Positions 1 through 7,719 of a stretch of DNA of 58,212 nucleotides are shown here, piece by piece. Positions within the stretch are counted from its first letter, which is position 1. Each line of letters begins with the position of its first letter. Below the pieces are notes generated by a model, which made no database searches, was not told the DNA's origin, and worked only from the letters and a program-made list of their open reading frames with translations. Made by a program: the position numbers and the translations under genes. The stretch is from contig SUUL01000007.1 in NCBI GenBank assembly GCA_015062545.1, positions 1-58,212 on the forward strand, read 5' to 3'. Source of the stretch: Alphaproteobacteria bacterium (GTDB lineage Bacteria; Pseudomonadota; Alphaproteobacteria; Rs-D84).

Positions 1-574
1 TTACCCAATTATTTGCAGCAAAATAATATAAATCTGCACCTGGTGCGGTTCCGGTGGTTTTGCCAACAGAACAACCTGCGACTAAACTGCCATGATAATC
101 AGATGTGTCTTTGTCGCCATTTGGCCATATTCCAACTGTTTCATAGTGTTTTATTCTATCTGCGTATTCGGGGTGTTCGCAATTAAGACGTTGGTCAATA
201 ATCGCAATACCAATGTTTTTCCCGGTAAATCCATTACTATGTAAAGCATCCATTTCATCTGGATGTTTAGCATCATTTAGCATCTTTTCTGGATTTATGG
301 TTTCTACAACAGACTGTGGCCATTTTACATTATCGGTCCAAGCAATCAATTTTCCAGGTGTCAGTTCCCCAAGCATATATTCTTCGTACGGTATGTCTAT
401 GTCAGACATATCTAAATTCGTGATTTTTTGTCCCTTTATCAAAAGTAGCAGTGCATCAATAGTCTCTAGGTTTGGTATATCCTTGGGGTCAAAATCATTG
501 TATGATGGTGCCGTATTATTCTTTATATGTTCCAGACATATATCAATGAATTTTTGTGTCGGCTTAACTTGCAT
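1..574 (-). CDS. Subtilisin-like (S8) serine peptidase, 3' part missing at window edge
   Basis: The 191 visible residues start at an ATG (complement of 572-574) seven bases after a TAAGGAG ribosome-binding site. An N-terminal region of about 115 residues without signal peptide is followed by the S8 landmarks: the Asp motif GIAIID (D127) in the context GFTGKNIGIAIID, and the His motif DYHGSLVAG (H161) followed by GTAPGADLY. The catalytic Ser lies beyond the window edge. The lack of a signal peptide suggests a cytosolic or non-classically exported enzyme. It is the last visible gene of a minus-strand run that also holds an HExxH protein, an S41 peptidase and an ABC exporter. S8 membership is firm; the substrate is unknown. 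Confidence 0.85.
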   Translation of the reverse strand, partial: MQVKPTQKFIDICLEHIKNNTAPSYNDFDPKDIPNLETIDALLLLIKGQKITNLDMSDIDIPYEEYMLGELTPGKLIAWTDNVKWPQSVVETINPEKMLNDAKHPDEMDALHSNGFTGKNIGIAIIDQRLNCEHPEYADRIKHYETVGIWPNGDKDTSDYHGSLVAGCSVGKTTGTAPGADLYYFAANNWV

Positions 575-710
575 TTTTTACTCCTTATATAAAACCATAT
601 ACCCTTTGTGTGAATTATACCATAAAAAATCAGGAATTTGTTTGTTTCGTGTTTTCTGCGGTTTGTTGTGGCATGCTGTTGTTTGTGGGGCACCCTTGGG
701 TCTTAGTTTT

Positions 711-1481
711 TTATTTCTCTGCCGCGGCTATCTTGGCACGCAGTTCCGGTTCGTTTTTACGAATCCAATCGTATGCCGTTTCCATAAAGTCTTGGATTGA
801 TGTACGGTTTATATACATTTCACGCAGCGTGTCAAAAATCGGTTTCCCATCTATATCCATACTGTAAAAATAATTATATGCGATATATTCCGGTGGTGGG
901 GTCAGTTTTGCAATGTCGGAATTTCGTATAATTGTTTCAACCACCAATTCAGACAACAACCATTTCAGGTGTGGGAAATTATATTCCGCCACATCGTCCT
1001 TGAAATGTTGTTGCCATACATAAAACCATACAAAGTGCGTTATTTCATGTAATGCCGTTGCCACCGCGTAATTCGGGTCAAAGTAATAATAAACGGAAAA
1101 ACTGTTGTCGGACAAATCACGCGGACAAATTGGGTTCAGTCCGACCAGCCCCACCATATCGTTTAATATTTCCGAACAGTCCATATCAAACGCAGACGAA
1201 TACGCATCGTTTAATTTACTGGCGATTGGTTCCCACGCGTTTTCAAACGTATGAATTGAATTTTCTATATCTGCCTGTTTGTCGTTTCTGATTTTGCGCA
1301 GGTTGTCTGTCAGGTATTCAAATCGTTCTTCCTGGGTCAGCGATTGCGCATAATCAAAATCCAATGATGGATGCGCCCGATATAGTTCCGATTTCCACCA
1401 CATTGGCGTATCGTCTGTCTGATGAAACAGAATAAAATCTATATCCGATTCAAAATCTTTCTGTCGCCAGTTCAGTTTCAT
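711..1481 (-). CDS. Putative zinc metallopeptidase with HEITH motif
   Basis: This 256-residue protein has no signal peptide or membrane segment. Residues 145-149 are HEITH in a hydrophobic context (ATALHEITHFVWF), the HExxH pattern of zincin peptidases; E178 or E182 in LLSELVVE, about 30 residues on, could be the third ligand of a gluzincin. I do not recognise the family otherwise. It is rich in Trp, Asp and Asn. It has a ribosome-binding site (AAGGC) and starts 10 bases after the S41 peptidase stop, so the two are probably co-transcribed; the S8 peptidase follows after 136 bases. The peptidase activity is inferred from the motif alone. Confidence 0.6.
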   Translation of the reverse strand: MKLNWRQKDFESDIDFILFHQTDDTPMWWKSELYRAHPSLDFDYAQSLTQEERFEYLTDNLRKIRNDKQADIENSIHTFENAWEPIASKLNDAYSSAFDMDCSEILNDMVGLVGLNPICPRDLSDNSFSVYYYFDPNYAVATALHEITHFVWFYVWQQHFKDDVAEYNFPHLKWLLSELVVETIIRNSDIAKLTPPPEYIAYNYFYSMDIDGKPIFDTLREMYINRTSIQDFMETAYDWIRKNEPELRAKIAAAEK

Positions 1482-1491
1482 ATTTGTTGCC

Positions 1492-2589
1492 TTATCTTTC
1501 GGGTGTCTGCGATTGTAATGTTTTGGATTTTTTAATCTCGGTCATTGCAACGGTTAGCGCATCGGTGCCATCTGGACATTTGATATCGGGGGTATAACCG
1601 TTCAGTTCGAAATCTTCTTGTAATAATTTGCGATAGTTCATACCGACTGCAACGGTTATTTGGCTGTGTGGCAGGAAACTGTTTGCCATATTGCCGTATT
1701 CTTCCATTCCGGCTGAATTGTCGCCAACAACATGAACACATGGGTGGTGAATCATGCGCAACAGGAACATTTCCGCACTGGACCCGGTCTGGTCATCGGT
1801 CAGAATATATATCGGTTTCATATACGCTTTCTCTGGATTGGCAGTATAGTTTTTGCCTGTTTTCCATAATGTCAGTTCTTCTGATTCCGGCACATCTTTC
1901 CAGCCGGCATTTGGTTGTGCGGCATGTTGCAGTTTTTTTGCCTCTGGGGTGGCCCTGACATATACTTCTTTCATGCTGTCAATCCATGTGCCACACAGAT
2001 GTTCTGCGAACAGGTCTGAATAAAAACTGTTTCCGCCGCCATTGCCACGCAGGTCTATTATCAATGCGGTGGATTTGGGCAGTGTGTTTTTTGCAAATTC
2101 AAGAATTGTGTTGGCAAAATCATCATTGCGCAACATGCGTGTAAAGCCGATTATGGCAATGTCATTTTTCACCTGTGTGGCAATTTGTTTGTCGCCAGCA
2201 ATATTTCGACCCACATTGACTGCCTTGCGTGTCTGGTGTGTTCCAACGCGTTGCTTATTAAAACGCAGCGATATGTGATTGTCTGGGATATATGACAGGA
2301 CCGGTTTCAGTTGTTCAAAAAACTCCATCGCCGTCATATCGTGGGCATTGTTATAAATATCAACCAGGTTTTTAAGAACCTTTCTTTTTATTATCTCGCT
2401 GTGAACCGGCCATCCAACATACGCCCGAATTAGCAATCGTGCCAAGACCGAGACATCGTGTTTTACATCTGCTGCGGTCATTTGTTTTTCAGGTATGTGT
2501 TTATCGGGCATGCCCGGCATAAAATCATCTGTTGTGGAATCACGCAGTAATAATTCTTCCATTTCACTGACTGTTGGTATCTTGGTCAT
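1492..2589 (-). CDS. S41-family peptidase (C-terminal/tail-specific protease type)
   Basis: The 365-residue protein carries the S41 core: DNHISLR near residue 103, the loop IIDLRGNGGGNS at 177-188, and TGSSAEMF at 268-275 with the likely catalytic Ser at 270 or 271. It then has VVGDNSAGMEEYGN and a C-terminal GYTPDIKCPDG typical of S41 enzymes. There is no N-terminal signal peptide and no visible PDZ domain, so it is more like stand-alone cytosolic S41 proteins than periplasmic Prc/CtpA. It has an AAGGAT ribosome-binding site, lies 15 bases downstream of the ABC exporter gene and 10 bases upstream of the HExxH gene. The substrate is unknown. Confidence 0.82.
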   Translation of the reverse strand: MTKIPTVSEMEELLLRDSTTDDFMPGMPDKHIPEKQMTAADVKHDVSVLARLLIRAYVGWPVHSEIIKRKVLKNLVDIYNNAHDMTAMEFFEQLKPVLSYIPDNHISLRFNKQRVGTHQTRKAVNVGRNIAGDKQIATQVKNDIAIIGFTRMLRNDDFANTILEFAKNTLPKSTALIIDLRGNGGGNSFYSDLFAEHLCGTWIDSMKEVYVRATPEAKKLQHAAQPNAGWKDVPESEELTLWKTGKNYTANPEKAYMKPIYILTDDQTGSSAEMFLLRMIHHPCVHVVGDNSAGMEEYGNMANSFLPHSQITVAVGMNYRKLLQEDFELNGYTPDIKCPDGTDALTVAMTEIKKSKTLQSQTPER

Positions 2590-2604
2590 AAATTATCCTT
2601 TTTA

Positions 2605-4392
2605 TTATTCCTGTAAGAATCCACCAGACTGCATTTTCCACAGGCGTGCATATTCGCCACGCTTGCGCAACAGCGATTGGTGGCTGCCTTGTTCAATTAC
2701 GTGGCAATCCTTGATTACAATAATGCGGTCCATATTACGCAGGGTGGACAGGCGGTGTGCAATCGCAACCGTTGTGCGCCCGGCCGCCAGTTCGTCAAAT
2801 GAGCTCTGAATTGCGACTTCGGTTTCGCTGTCCAGGGCAGATGTAGCCTCGTCCAGGACCAGGATTGGGGCATCTTTCAAGAAAGCACGTGCAATGGCAA
2901 TGCGCTGTCTTTGGCCACCTGATAATTTGATGCCGCGTTCACCAACCAGGGAATCATATTTCTTCTCGGTTTCCATAATAAAGTCATGTGCGGTGGCGCG
3001 CTTTGCTGCACGGCGGATTTCCGCATCCGTTGCATTTGCTTTGCCATACCCGATGTTTTCGCGCAGGGTGCGGTTAAACATAGTTGGGTCTTGTGGAATA
3101 AATGCGATATTTTCGCGCAGTGAATCCTGGGTGTATTCTTTGATGTCCTGGCCGTCAATCAGGATTTGACCGTGTGTTGGATCCCAAAACCGCATCAGCA
3201 GGTGTACCAATGTTGTCTTACCCGCACCCGATGGGCCAACAATACCAACCCGTTCGCCACATTTGATTTTCAAATTCAAATCACGCAGAACCCATTTGCG
3301 TTTGTATTTGAATGATACATTGCGGAATTCAATTGTGCCACATGTGACCTGCAGCTCTGGGGCATTTGGCGCATCTGTTATGGATACAGGCACAACCAGT
3401 TCGGTATATGCTTTTGATGCACTGCCCAATGTTTCAACAATCGGTGGAATACTGTTAATAATTTGTGCAATCATGCCCATTACATTAAAAAATACAGATG
3501 TCGAAAAAACAATTTCAGAAACAGCAATCTCGCCACGCATATATAATACAATACACAGATACAGCGTAAAACCAAATGCAACATCCCAAACCATATTTGG
3601 AACAGTCGAAAACATTCGATTTAATAAGAATGAACGTTTGCGATTTTTAATGTTTTCTTGGCGTGGTTGTTCCAGATGTTTGCGTTCTTTGTTTGCACCA
3701 GCGAATAATTTAACAACTGCAAAATTAGAAATACTATCCACAATCTTGCCCGACAAAGCACTTGATGAAGCACTGGCCGCTTTGGATGCGGCTTTCATCG
3801 GTTTCATCATGTACAATCCGTACACCAGACGGAAAACAAATACACATGCAAATATCAATGCAACCCAAGTATTTACCTGTAAAATCAGGCCAACGTTTAC
3901 AGCCATTACAACAATCGCAAAAATTATACGTAAAAAATGTTCAACAACATTTAATCCTTGGGCCACATAGTTTATTTGGGAATTTACAGAACCCGACATA
4001 CGACCTGTCCAAAATGACATGGATTGATGATGTGTATAGTCTGTCAATATTTCAGATATTTGATTTGATGTCTGAGGTTGCCAATTTGCACGTGCAGTAC
4101 CACGTAAAAACAATACGATATCAAAAACAACAAATAATCCCACGAACCATAATATTGTTGGCATCGCATACTGAACAAATGTTATGCCAGACGGCACGTC
4201 TTGTTCGAACAAGGCGATAAAATTTCGTTGCATTATTGGATACCATATAGATTCCGACATGGTGCAAGCAAAAAACAAAACATATCCTATCAATGGCAAC
4301 CAATATCCCCGAAAGGCGTATCTAAAATAAAATCCCCACAATGTTTTTGGCAATGTTGTGATTTTGTCGCTAGTCTGTTTTATGTTTTTCAT
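2605..4392 (-). CDS. ABC exporter, fused permease and ATP-binding domains
   Basis: This 595-residue half-transporter has about six membrane segments in residues 25-310 followed by a complete nucleotide-binding domain. The Walker A GPSGAGKTT is at 386-394, the Q-loop is in FIPQDPTMF, the signature LSGGQ at 490-494, Walker B ILVLDEA at 510-516 and the H-loop His at 546. It would act as a homodimer in the inner membrane. There is no N-terminal peptidase C39 domain, so it is not a self-processing bacteriocin exporter. It is the first gene of an apparent operon with three peptidase-like genes; its ATG follows AAGGGA and an extended -10 box (4416-4424). The substrate cannot be told from sequence; lipid, peptide and drug exporters share this layout. 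Confidence 0.92.
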   Translation of the reverse strand: MKNIKQTSDKITTLPKTLWGFYFRYAFRGYWLPLIGYVLFFACTMSESIWYPIMQRNFIALFEQDVPSGITFVQYAMPTILWFVGLFVVFDIVLFLRGTARANWQPQTSNQISEILTDYTHHQSMSFWTGRMSGSVNSQINYVAQGLNVVEHFLRIIFAIVVMAVNVGLILQVNTWVALIFACVFVFRLVYGLYMMKPMKAASKAASASSSALSGKIVDSISNFAVVKLFAGANKERKHLEQPRQENIKNRKRSFLLNRMFSTVPNMVWDVAFGFTLYLCIVLYMRGEIAVSEIVFSTSVFFNVMGMIAQIINSIPPIVETLGSASKAYTELVVPVSITDAPNAPELQVTCGTIEFRNVSFKYKRKWVLRDLNLKIKCGERVGIVGPSGAGKTTLVHLLMRFWDPTHGQILIDGQDIKEYTQDSLRENIAFIPQDPTMFNRTLRENIGYGKANATDAEIRRAAKRATAHDFIMETEKKYDSLVGERGIKLSGGQRQRIAIARAFLKDAPILVLDEATSALDSETEVAIQSSFDELAAGRTTVAIAHRLSTLRNMDRIIVIKDCHVIEQGSHQSLLRKRGEYARLWKMQSGGFLQE

Positions 4393-4415
4393 TATTTATC
4401 CCTTATTTCCCACAA

Positions 4416-4424
4416 ATTATAGCA
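4416..4424 (-). promoter_or_regulatory. Extended -10 promoter of the ABC-exporter/peptidase operon
   Basis: Read on the minus strand the site is TGCTATAAT, a perfect extended -10. It would start transcription about 15 bases upstream of the ATG at 4392. No good -35 is visible, as expected for an extended -10 promoter. Confidence 0.55.
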
Positions 4425-4479
4425 CATCGCATCACACATTGCATCACAGTTTTTGGTGTTTTGGGGTAGGGGAGAAACA

Positions 4480-4506
4480 AAAAACGCACCAAACGGTGCG
4501 TTTTGA
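4480..4506 (-). terminator. Rho-independent terminator after tRNA-Thr
   Basis: An AAAACGCACC / GGTGCGTTTT hairpin with a four-base loop lies directly 3' of tRNA-Thr and is followed on the minus strand by a T tract. It is symmetrical enough to work in both directions. Confidence 0.7.
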
Positions 4507-4509
4507 AAC

Positions 4510-4585
4510 TGGTGCCGGTTGTCGGACTTGAACCAACGACCTACTGATTACAAATCAGCCGCTCTACCAGCTGAGCTAAACCGGC
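4510..4585 (-). tRNA. tRNA-Thr (anticodon UGU)
   Basis: This is a complete 76-base cloverleaf with acceptor arm GCCGGTT/AACCGGC, D-arm AGCTCAGCTGGTAGAGC, anticodon loop TTTGTAA (anticodon TGT), T-arm with GGTTCAAGTCC and an encoded CCA. It lies alone between divergent genes with its own terminator. Confidence 0.95.
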
Positions 4586-4717
4586 AATGCCACCCAATTA
4601 TACATATCTGTGCGCCGAACGCAAGTAAAAAAATCATAAAAATATTTTTCGGATAAATAAGGTTGATAATTAGAGGGGGGTATAGTAAAATAACAAGGAA
4701 AAGCTAGGGGACTAACT

Positions 4718-5155
4718 ATGATTTTAATGTTTAATAAGCAATACCGTGAAGAATCAAAATTGATTTCTGAATTGGTAAAAAAAATTAAAAAATCAAAATC
4801 TTTGACCAAAGAATGCAGGGGAAACAGCGAGATATATATACTTGATACCATCTGTATTGAGTTTGAAATTATAAAAAGTAGAATCACAGTCAAAGATAAA
4901 TTGGACAATATTATTGTAAAAATGGATTGTTCATGGGCGCAAGATGCTCTGCAGGAAGCGCGTTTTTATATGTTTTCGCACTTGCTGAATATTGCACGTA
5001 GTACCCATGACAAAAGGCTTGATAAAGCCAAACAGTTTGAACTGTCCAAGAAAGAAATAGCTGCAAAACAAAAGGAACTGGATAAAGCGGCTGCAGATAA
5101 AGCAACCGCAGAGGCAGCAATCTTTAATGCAAGACAACGTTTGAAAAGCTTATAA
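4718..5155 (+). CDS. Hypothetical protein with C-terminal coiled coil
   Basis: The protein has 145 residues and no signal peptide. Its first 90 residues are mixed, with a basic stretch (KKIKKSKSLTK) near residue 20, and residues about 100-145 form a charged Ala/Lys/Glu/Gln helix (ELSKKEIAAKQKELDKAAAD) that should be a coiled coil. A GGGG ribosome-binding site precedes the ATG, and a strong terminator follows within ten bases of the stop, so it appears to be a single-gene unit. I recognise no family; one possibility is a small cytosolic scaffold or structural protein. Confidence 0.7.
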   Translation: MILMFNKQYREESKLISELVKKIKKSKSLTKECRGNSEIYILDTICIEFEIIKSRITVKDKLDNIIVKMDCSWAQDALQEARFYMFSHLLNIARSTHDKRLDKAKQFELSKKEIAAKQKELDKAAADKATAEAAIFNARQRLKSL

Positions 5156-5183
5156 AAAAAACGGGGAATTCCCCGTTTTTTAT
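5153..5183. terminator. Bidirectional terminator
   Basis: The perfect palindrome ACGGGGAATTCCCCGT (5161-5176) is flanked by an A run and a T run. It lies between the convergent 145-residue and 80-residue genes and can serve both. Confidence 0.8.
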
Positions 5184-5422
5184 TTTGTTTTGTAGTGTTG
5201 GCATCGCATCGCGGATTGGCGTGCCTGTGCAACGGCAGATTCTTTGGTAAGAAAGTCGGTGTTTATTATTTTGACCATGTTGCCTTTGCCATCTGGGATA
5301 TGGGTTATCAAGGTGGCTTCAACGGTTGGATACCAACACAAATTTATTTCAACCGCGCCCAGTTGACATTGTGCATCGCAACCATCACATACTGTCAAAT
5401 TTTTTTGCATATCTTGTGACAT
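5180..5422 (-). CDS. Small Cys-rich protein, paralogue of the next gene
   Basis: This 80-residue protein starts with QKNLTVCDGCDAQCQLGA, a CxxCxxxC cluster, and ends with a single Cys in CQHYKTK. The neighbouring 112-residue gene begins and ends the same way (QKNLKVCQGCNEHCHLGA ... CDNYKTR), and both share YPT, LIT and a G-x4-I-x-N core. The pair arose by tandem duplication; the genes are three bases apart. The Cys set could bind zinc or a metal cluster, or be oxidised in pairs. No signal peptide is visible, so it is probably cytosolic. I do not recognise the family. Confidence 0.75.
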   Translation of the reverse strand: MSQDMQKNLTVCDGCDAQCQLGAVEINLCWYPTVEATLITHIPDGKGNMVKIINTDFLTKESAVAQARQSAMRCQHYKTK

Positions 5423-5425
5423 TTT

Positions 5426-5764
5426 TTACCTTGTTTTATAGTTGTCGCACAACTTGGCGATTTTATAAGCCCTTTCTTGTTGTTGTTCCAGCATAAATTG
5501 TTTCATTTCATTTGTAACTTTATATCCAGTGGCAACAAAGATTCCATTAACAATTTCCAGTACTGTGTCGCGTTTTTTTCCAAATCTGTCGATATATGAT
5601 GTTATCAGGTGTCCATTTAATGTTGGGTAAATGCGTTCATATATTGTGGTTTTATTATTGGTATCGATAACATTTTCTTTTTCTATTCTTGCGCCAAGGT
5701 GACAATGCTCGTTACAGCCTTGGCATACTTTCAAGTTTTTTTGGTTGTCTTGTGTAAAAGGCAT
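5426..5764 (-). CDS. Small Cys-rich protein, upstream paralogue
   Basis: The 112-residue protein carries the CxxCxxxC motif VCQGCNEHC at residues 14-22 and a C-terminal CDNYKTR, as in the following gene. It is longer through an insert after the Cys cluster and a polar helix (QFMLEQQQERAYKIAKL) before the last Cys. The ATG follows a GGGGGG ribosome-binding site, and the stop lies three bases from the next ATG, indicating a two-gene operon. The function is unknown; metal binding is an inference from Cys spacing. Confidence 0.75.
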   Translation of the reverse strand: MPFTQDNQKNLKVCQGCNEHCHLGARIEKENVIDTNNKTTIYERIYPTLNGHLITSYIDRFGKKRDTVLEIVNGIFVATGYKVTNEMKQFMLEQQQERAYKIAKLCDNYKTR

Positions 5765-5883
5765 GCGCGCCCCCCTTTTTTTTGGGTTATACGTTCAATA
5801 TCAAGCATATCACAAACGGTCTTCTTTGCAAGCAAGATGATAAAATCCCTTGCCTTTGATTTTATTTGGGGCAAAATATACAC

Positions 5884-7143
5884 ATGACAAAGATAAAATT
5901 ACCAGAATTATTGGCACCTGCGGGTACGTTGGATGCCTTCAAGACAGCCATACTTTATGGCGCGGATGCAATTTATGCGGGGCTGCCTGGGTTTTCAATG
6001 CGCGCGCGCGCAAAAATCAATACCGAAGAAGTAAAGCAGGGCATAGAATTGGCGCATGCCGCGGGTAAAAAAGTTTATTTGGCGTTTAACCTGTTTGCGC
6101 ATGATCATGAATATGTCAATATGCCGCGGGTCAGTGAAACAATAAATTATCTGCACCCAGATGCGCTGATTGTATCTGACCCTGGTATTGTAATGTGGGT
6201 GCGTGAACATCATCCCGACATTCCGATTCATATTTCAACCCAGGCGAACATTTGTTCCGCGCATACTGTAAAGTTTTGGCAGAATGCGGGCGCAAAATTA
6301 TGTGTTTTGGCACGTGAAGTTTCGCATAAAGAATTCCGTACCATTCGCGAAAGTTGCCCCGATGTTGGACTTGAAATTTTCGTGCATGGTGCGATGTGTA
6401 TGTCTTATTCTGGACGTTGTTTGTTGTCTAATTTTATAACGGGTCGTCCGGCAAATCGTGGTGCGTGTGCGCAGTTGTGTCGTTGGAAGTACGATGTTGT
6501 TTTGCGTGAAAAAGAAACCGGTGTTGAAATGCCCGTGACGGAAGACGAACGTGGCGCATACATTATGAATTCCAAAGATTTGTGCTTGATGCCACGTCTG
6601 GCAGAGGTTGTGTCTGCAAACCCAGATAGTCTGAAAATCGAAGGGCGCAATCGCAGCGAATATTATGTTGGTTCGGTTGTTCATGCATATCGTTGTGCGT
6701 TGGATGCGTATGCGCGCGACCCAGAAAACTTTGATCCTGCGCCATTTATGGAAAATCTTAATCGTTTGGAAACGCGTGGATATACAACGGCATTTTTTGA
6801 TGGGCCGGTTACCCCAGATGCGCACAATTATGAAACAACACGTTCAACATCTGATTATCACGCGGCAGGTGTTATAACCGCAGCGGATGATAAAAATATC
6901 ACATTTGAATTGCGTAACGAAACGCGTACGGGTGACGAAATAACGTTTATTCTGCCAGGGACAATGGAATCGGTATCTGTTAAGTTGCCAGAATTAATAA
7001 ATGCCAAAAATGGTGAAACGGTGGAAAAATTGGCCGCCGGTATGGGCAACAGTATCTTGATACCGCGCGCGTGGTTGGGTGACAAATACGCAGATAAATT
7101 TGTTCCGTATGTCTTGGCGTACAAGAAAAAGAATCGTGAATAA
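5884..7143 (+). CDS. Peptidase U32 family protein (TrhP/YegQ-like tRNA hydroxylation type)
   Basis: The protein has 419 residues from the ATG at 5884, chosen because family members begin with PELLAPAG close to the N-terminus; an in-frame TTG 18 bases upstream is the alternative. The U32 signature EIFVHGAMCMSYSGRCLLS lies at about residues 164-182. Four cysteines (C172, C179, C195, C199) match those that hold a 4Fe-4S cluster in characterised U32 proteins. Despite the family name, members act in prephenate-dependent tRNA uridine hydroxylation (TrhP), 23S rRNA hydroxylation (RlhA) or O2-independent ubiquinone hydroxylation (UbiU/UbiV). The length and domain layout favour TrhP. It stands alone with a terminator directly after it. 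Confidence 0.88.
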   Translation: MTKIKLPELLAPAGTLDAFKTAILYGADAIYAGLPGFSMRARAKINTEEVKQGIELAHAAGKKVYLAFNLFAHDHEYVNMPRVSETINYLHPDALIVSDPGIVMWVREHHPDIPIHISTQANICSAHTVKFWQNAGAKLCVLAREVSHKEFRTIRESCPDVGLEIFVHGAMCMSYSGRCLLSNFITGRPANRGACAQLCRWKYDVVLREKETGVEMPVTEDERGAYIMNSKDLCLMPRLAEVVSANPDSLKIEGRNRSEYYVGSVVHAYRCALDAYARDPENFDPAPFMENLNRLETRGYTTAFFDGPVTPDAHNYETTRSTSDYHAAGVITAADDKNITFELRNETRTGDEITFILPGTMESVSVKLPELINAKNGETVEKLAAGMGNSILIPRAWLGDKYADKFVPYVLAYKKKNRE

Positions 7144-7145
7144 AG

Positions 7146-7171
7146 AAATCCCCAAAACGGGGATTCTTTTA
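7146..7171. terminator. Bidirectional terminator
   Basis: AATCCCC-AAAAC-GGGGATT (7147-7165) with flanking A and T runs separates the convergent U32 gene and the 176-residue gene. Confidence 0.75.
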
Positions 7172-7699
7172 TTTTTCGCGTTCGCGCACGTGTTCATTTT
7201 CGCGTGTTAACTGTATTTCTTTCCATATAATATTTTCTGTGGCTTTTTTCGTATTGCGTTGCGCGGCATCTGCAGTTTCAAATTCAGTAATTTTATGTTG
7301 CAACATATCCAGTCCATTTTGGATTTTTGTTGCGGCATTTTGTGCCCATTCGTCACGTTTGTTTTCCGGGCAAGATATGGTTTCATTTGCATGTGTTGCG
7401 TACATTATCTTTACATGCCATTTGCGCCTGTGAAAAAAGACAGCTTCGCGTGCATAACTGGTTGCTGGGTTGTTGATTTGAATTTCAAAGATGGTGGCGC
7501 GCACAACATCCAATGCGCTTTCCCATGCATCGCGCAAGATTCCTCCGCGCAGCCATTTCTGTAATGCTAAACCAGAAAACAATATTTCTATTGCATCATC
7601 GATTTGCTGACGGTCTGCATCCTGCAAACGACTTTTTGTGAATTCGTTGGGCGATTGACCGCCCAACATAGCCAGTGTTTTTTCAAAATCCATATCCAT
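7169..7699 (-). CDS. Hypothetical protein sharing a domain with the next gene
   Basis: The 176-residue soluble protein has a central segment (about residues 40-130) that aligns with residues 40-135 of the upstream 378-residue protein. Shared features in order are LFxGxAxxKW, RxAWxS, an aligned Ala/Ile helix, Nx2AxxY, THx3ET and a downstream amphipathic helix. The C-terminal 40 residues are charged and helical. The ATG follows AGGAA and lies 20 bases after the upstream gene's stop, so the two are co-transcribed. No known family was recognised; the conserved His, Trp and Thr could form a binding site. Confidence 0.7.
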   Translation of the reverse strand: MDMDFEKTLAMLGGQSPNEFTKSRLQDADRQQIDDAIEILFSGLALQKWLRGGILRDAWESALDVVRATIFEIQINNPATSYAREAVFFHRRKWHVKIMYATHANETISCPENKRDEWAQNAATKIQNGLDMLQHKITEFETADAAQRNTKKATENIIWKEIQLTRENEHVREREK

Positions 7700-7719
7700 G
7701 TGCGTTTCCTATATTTTAT

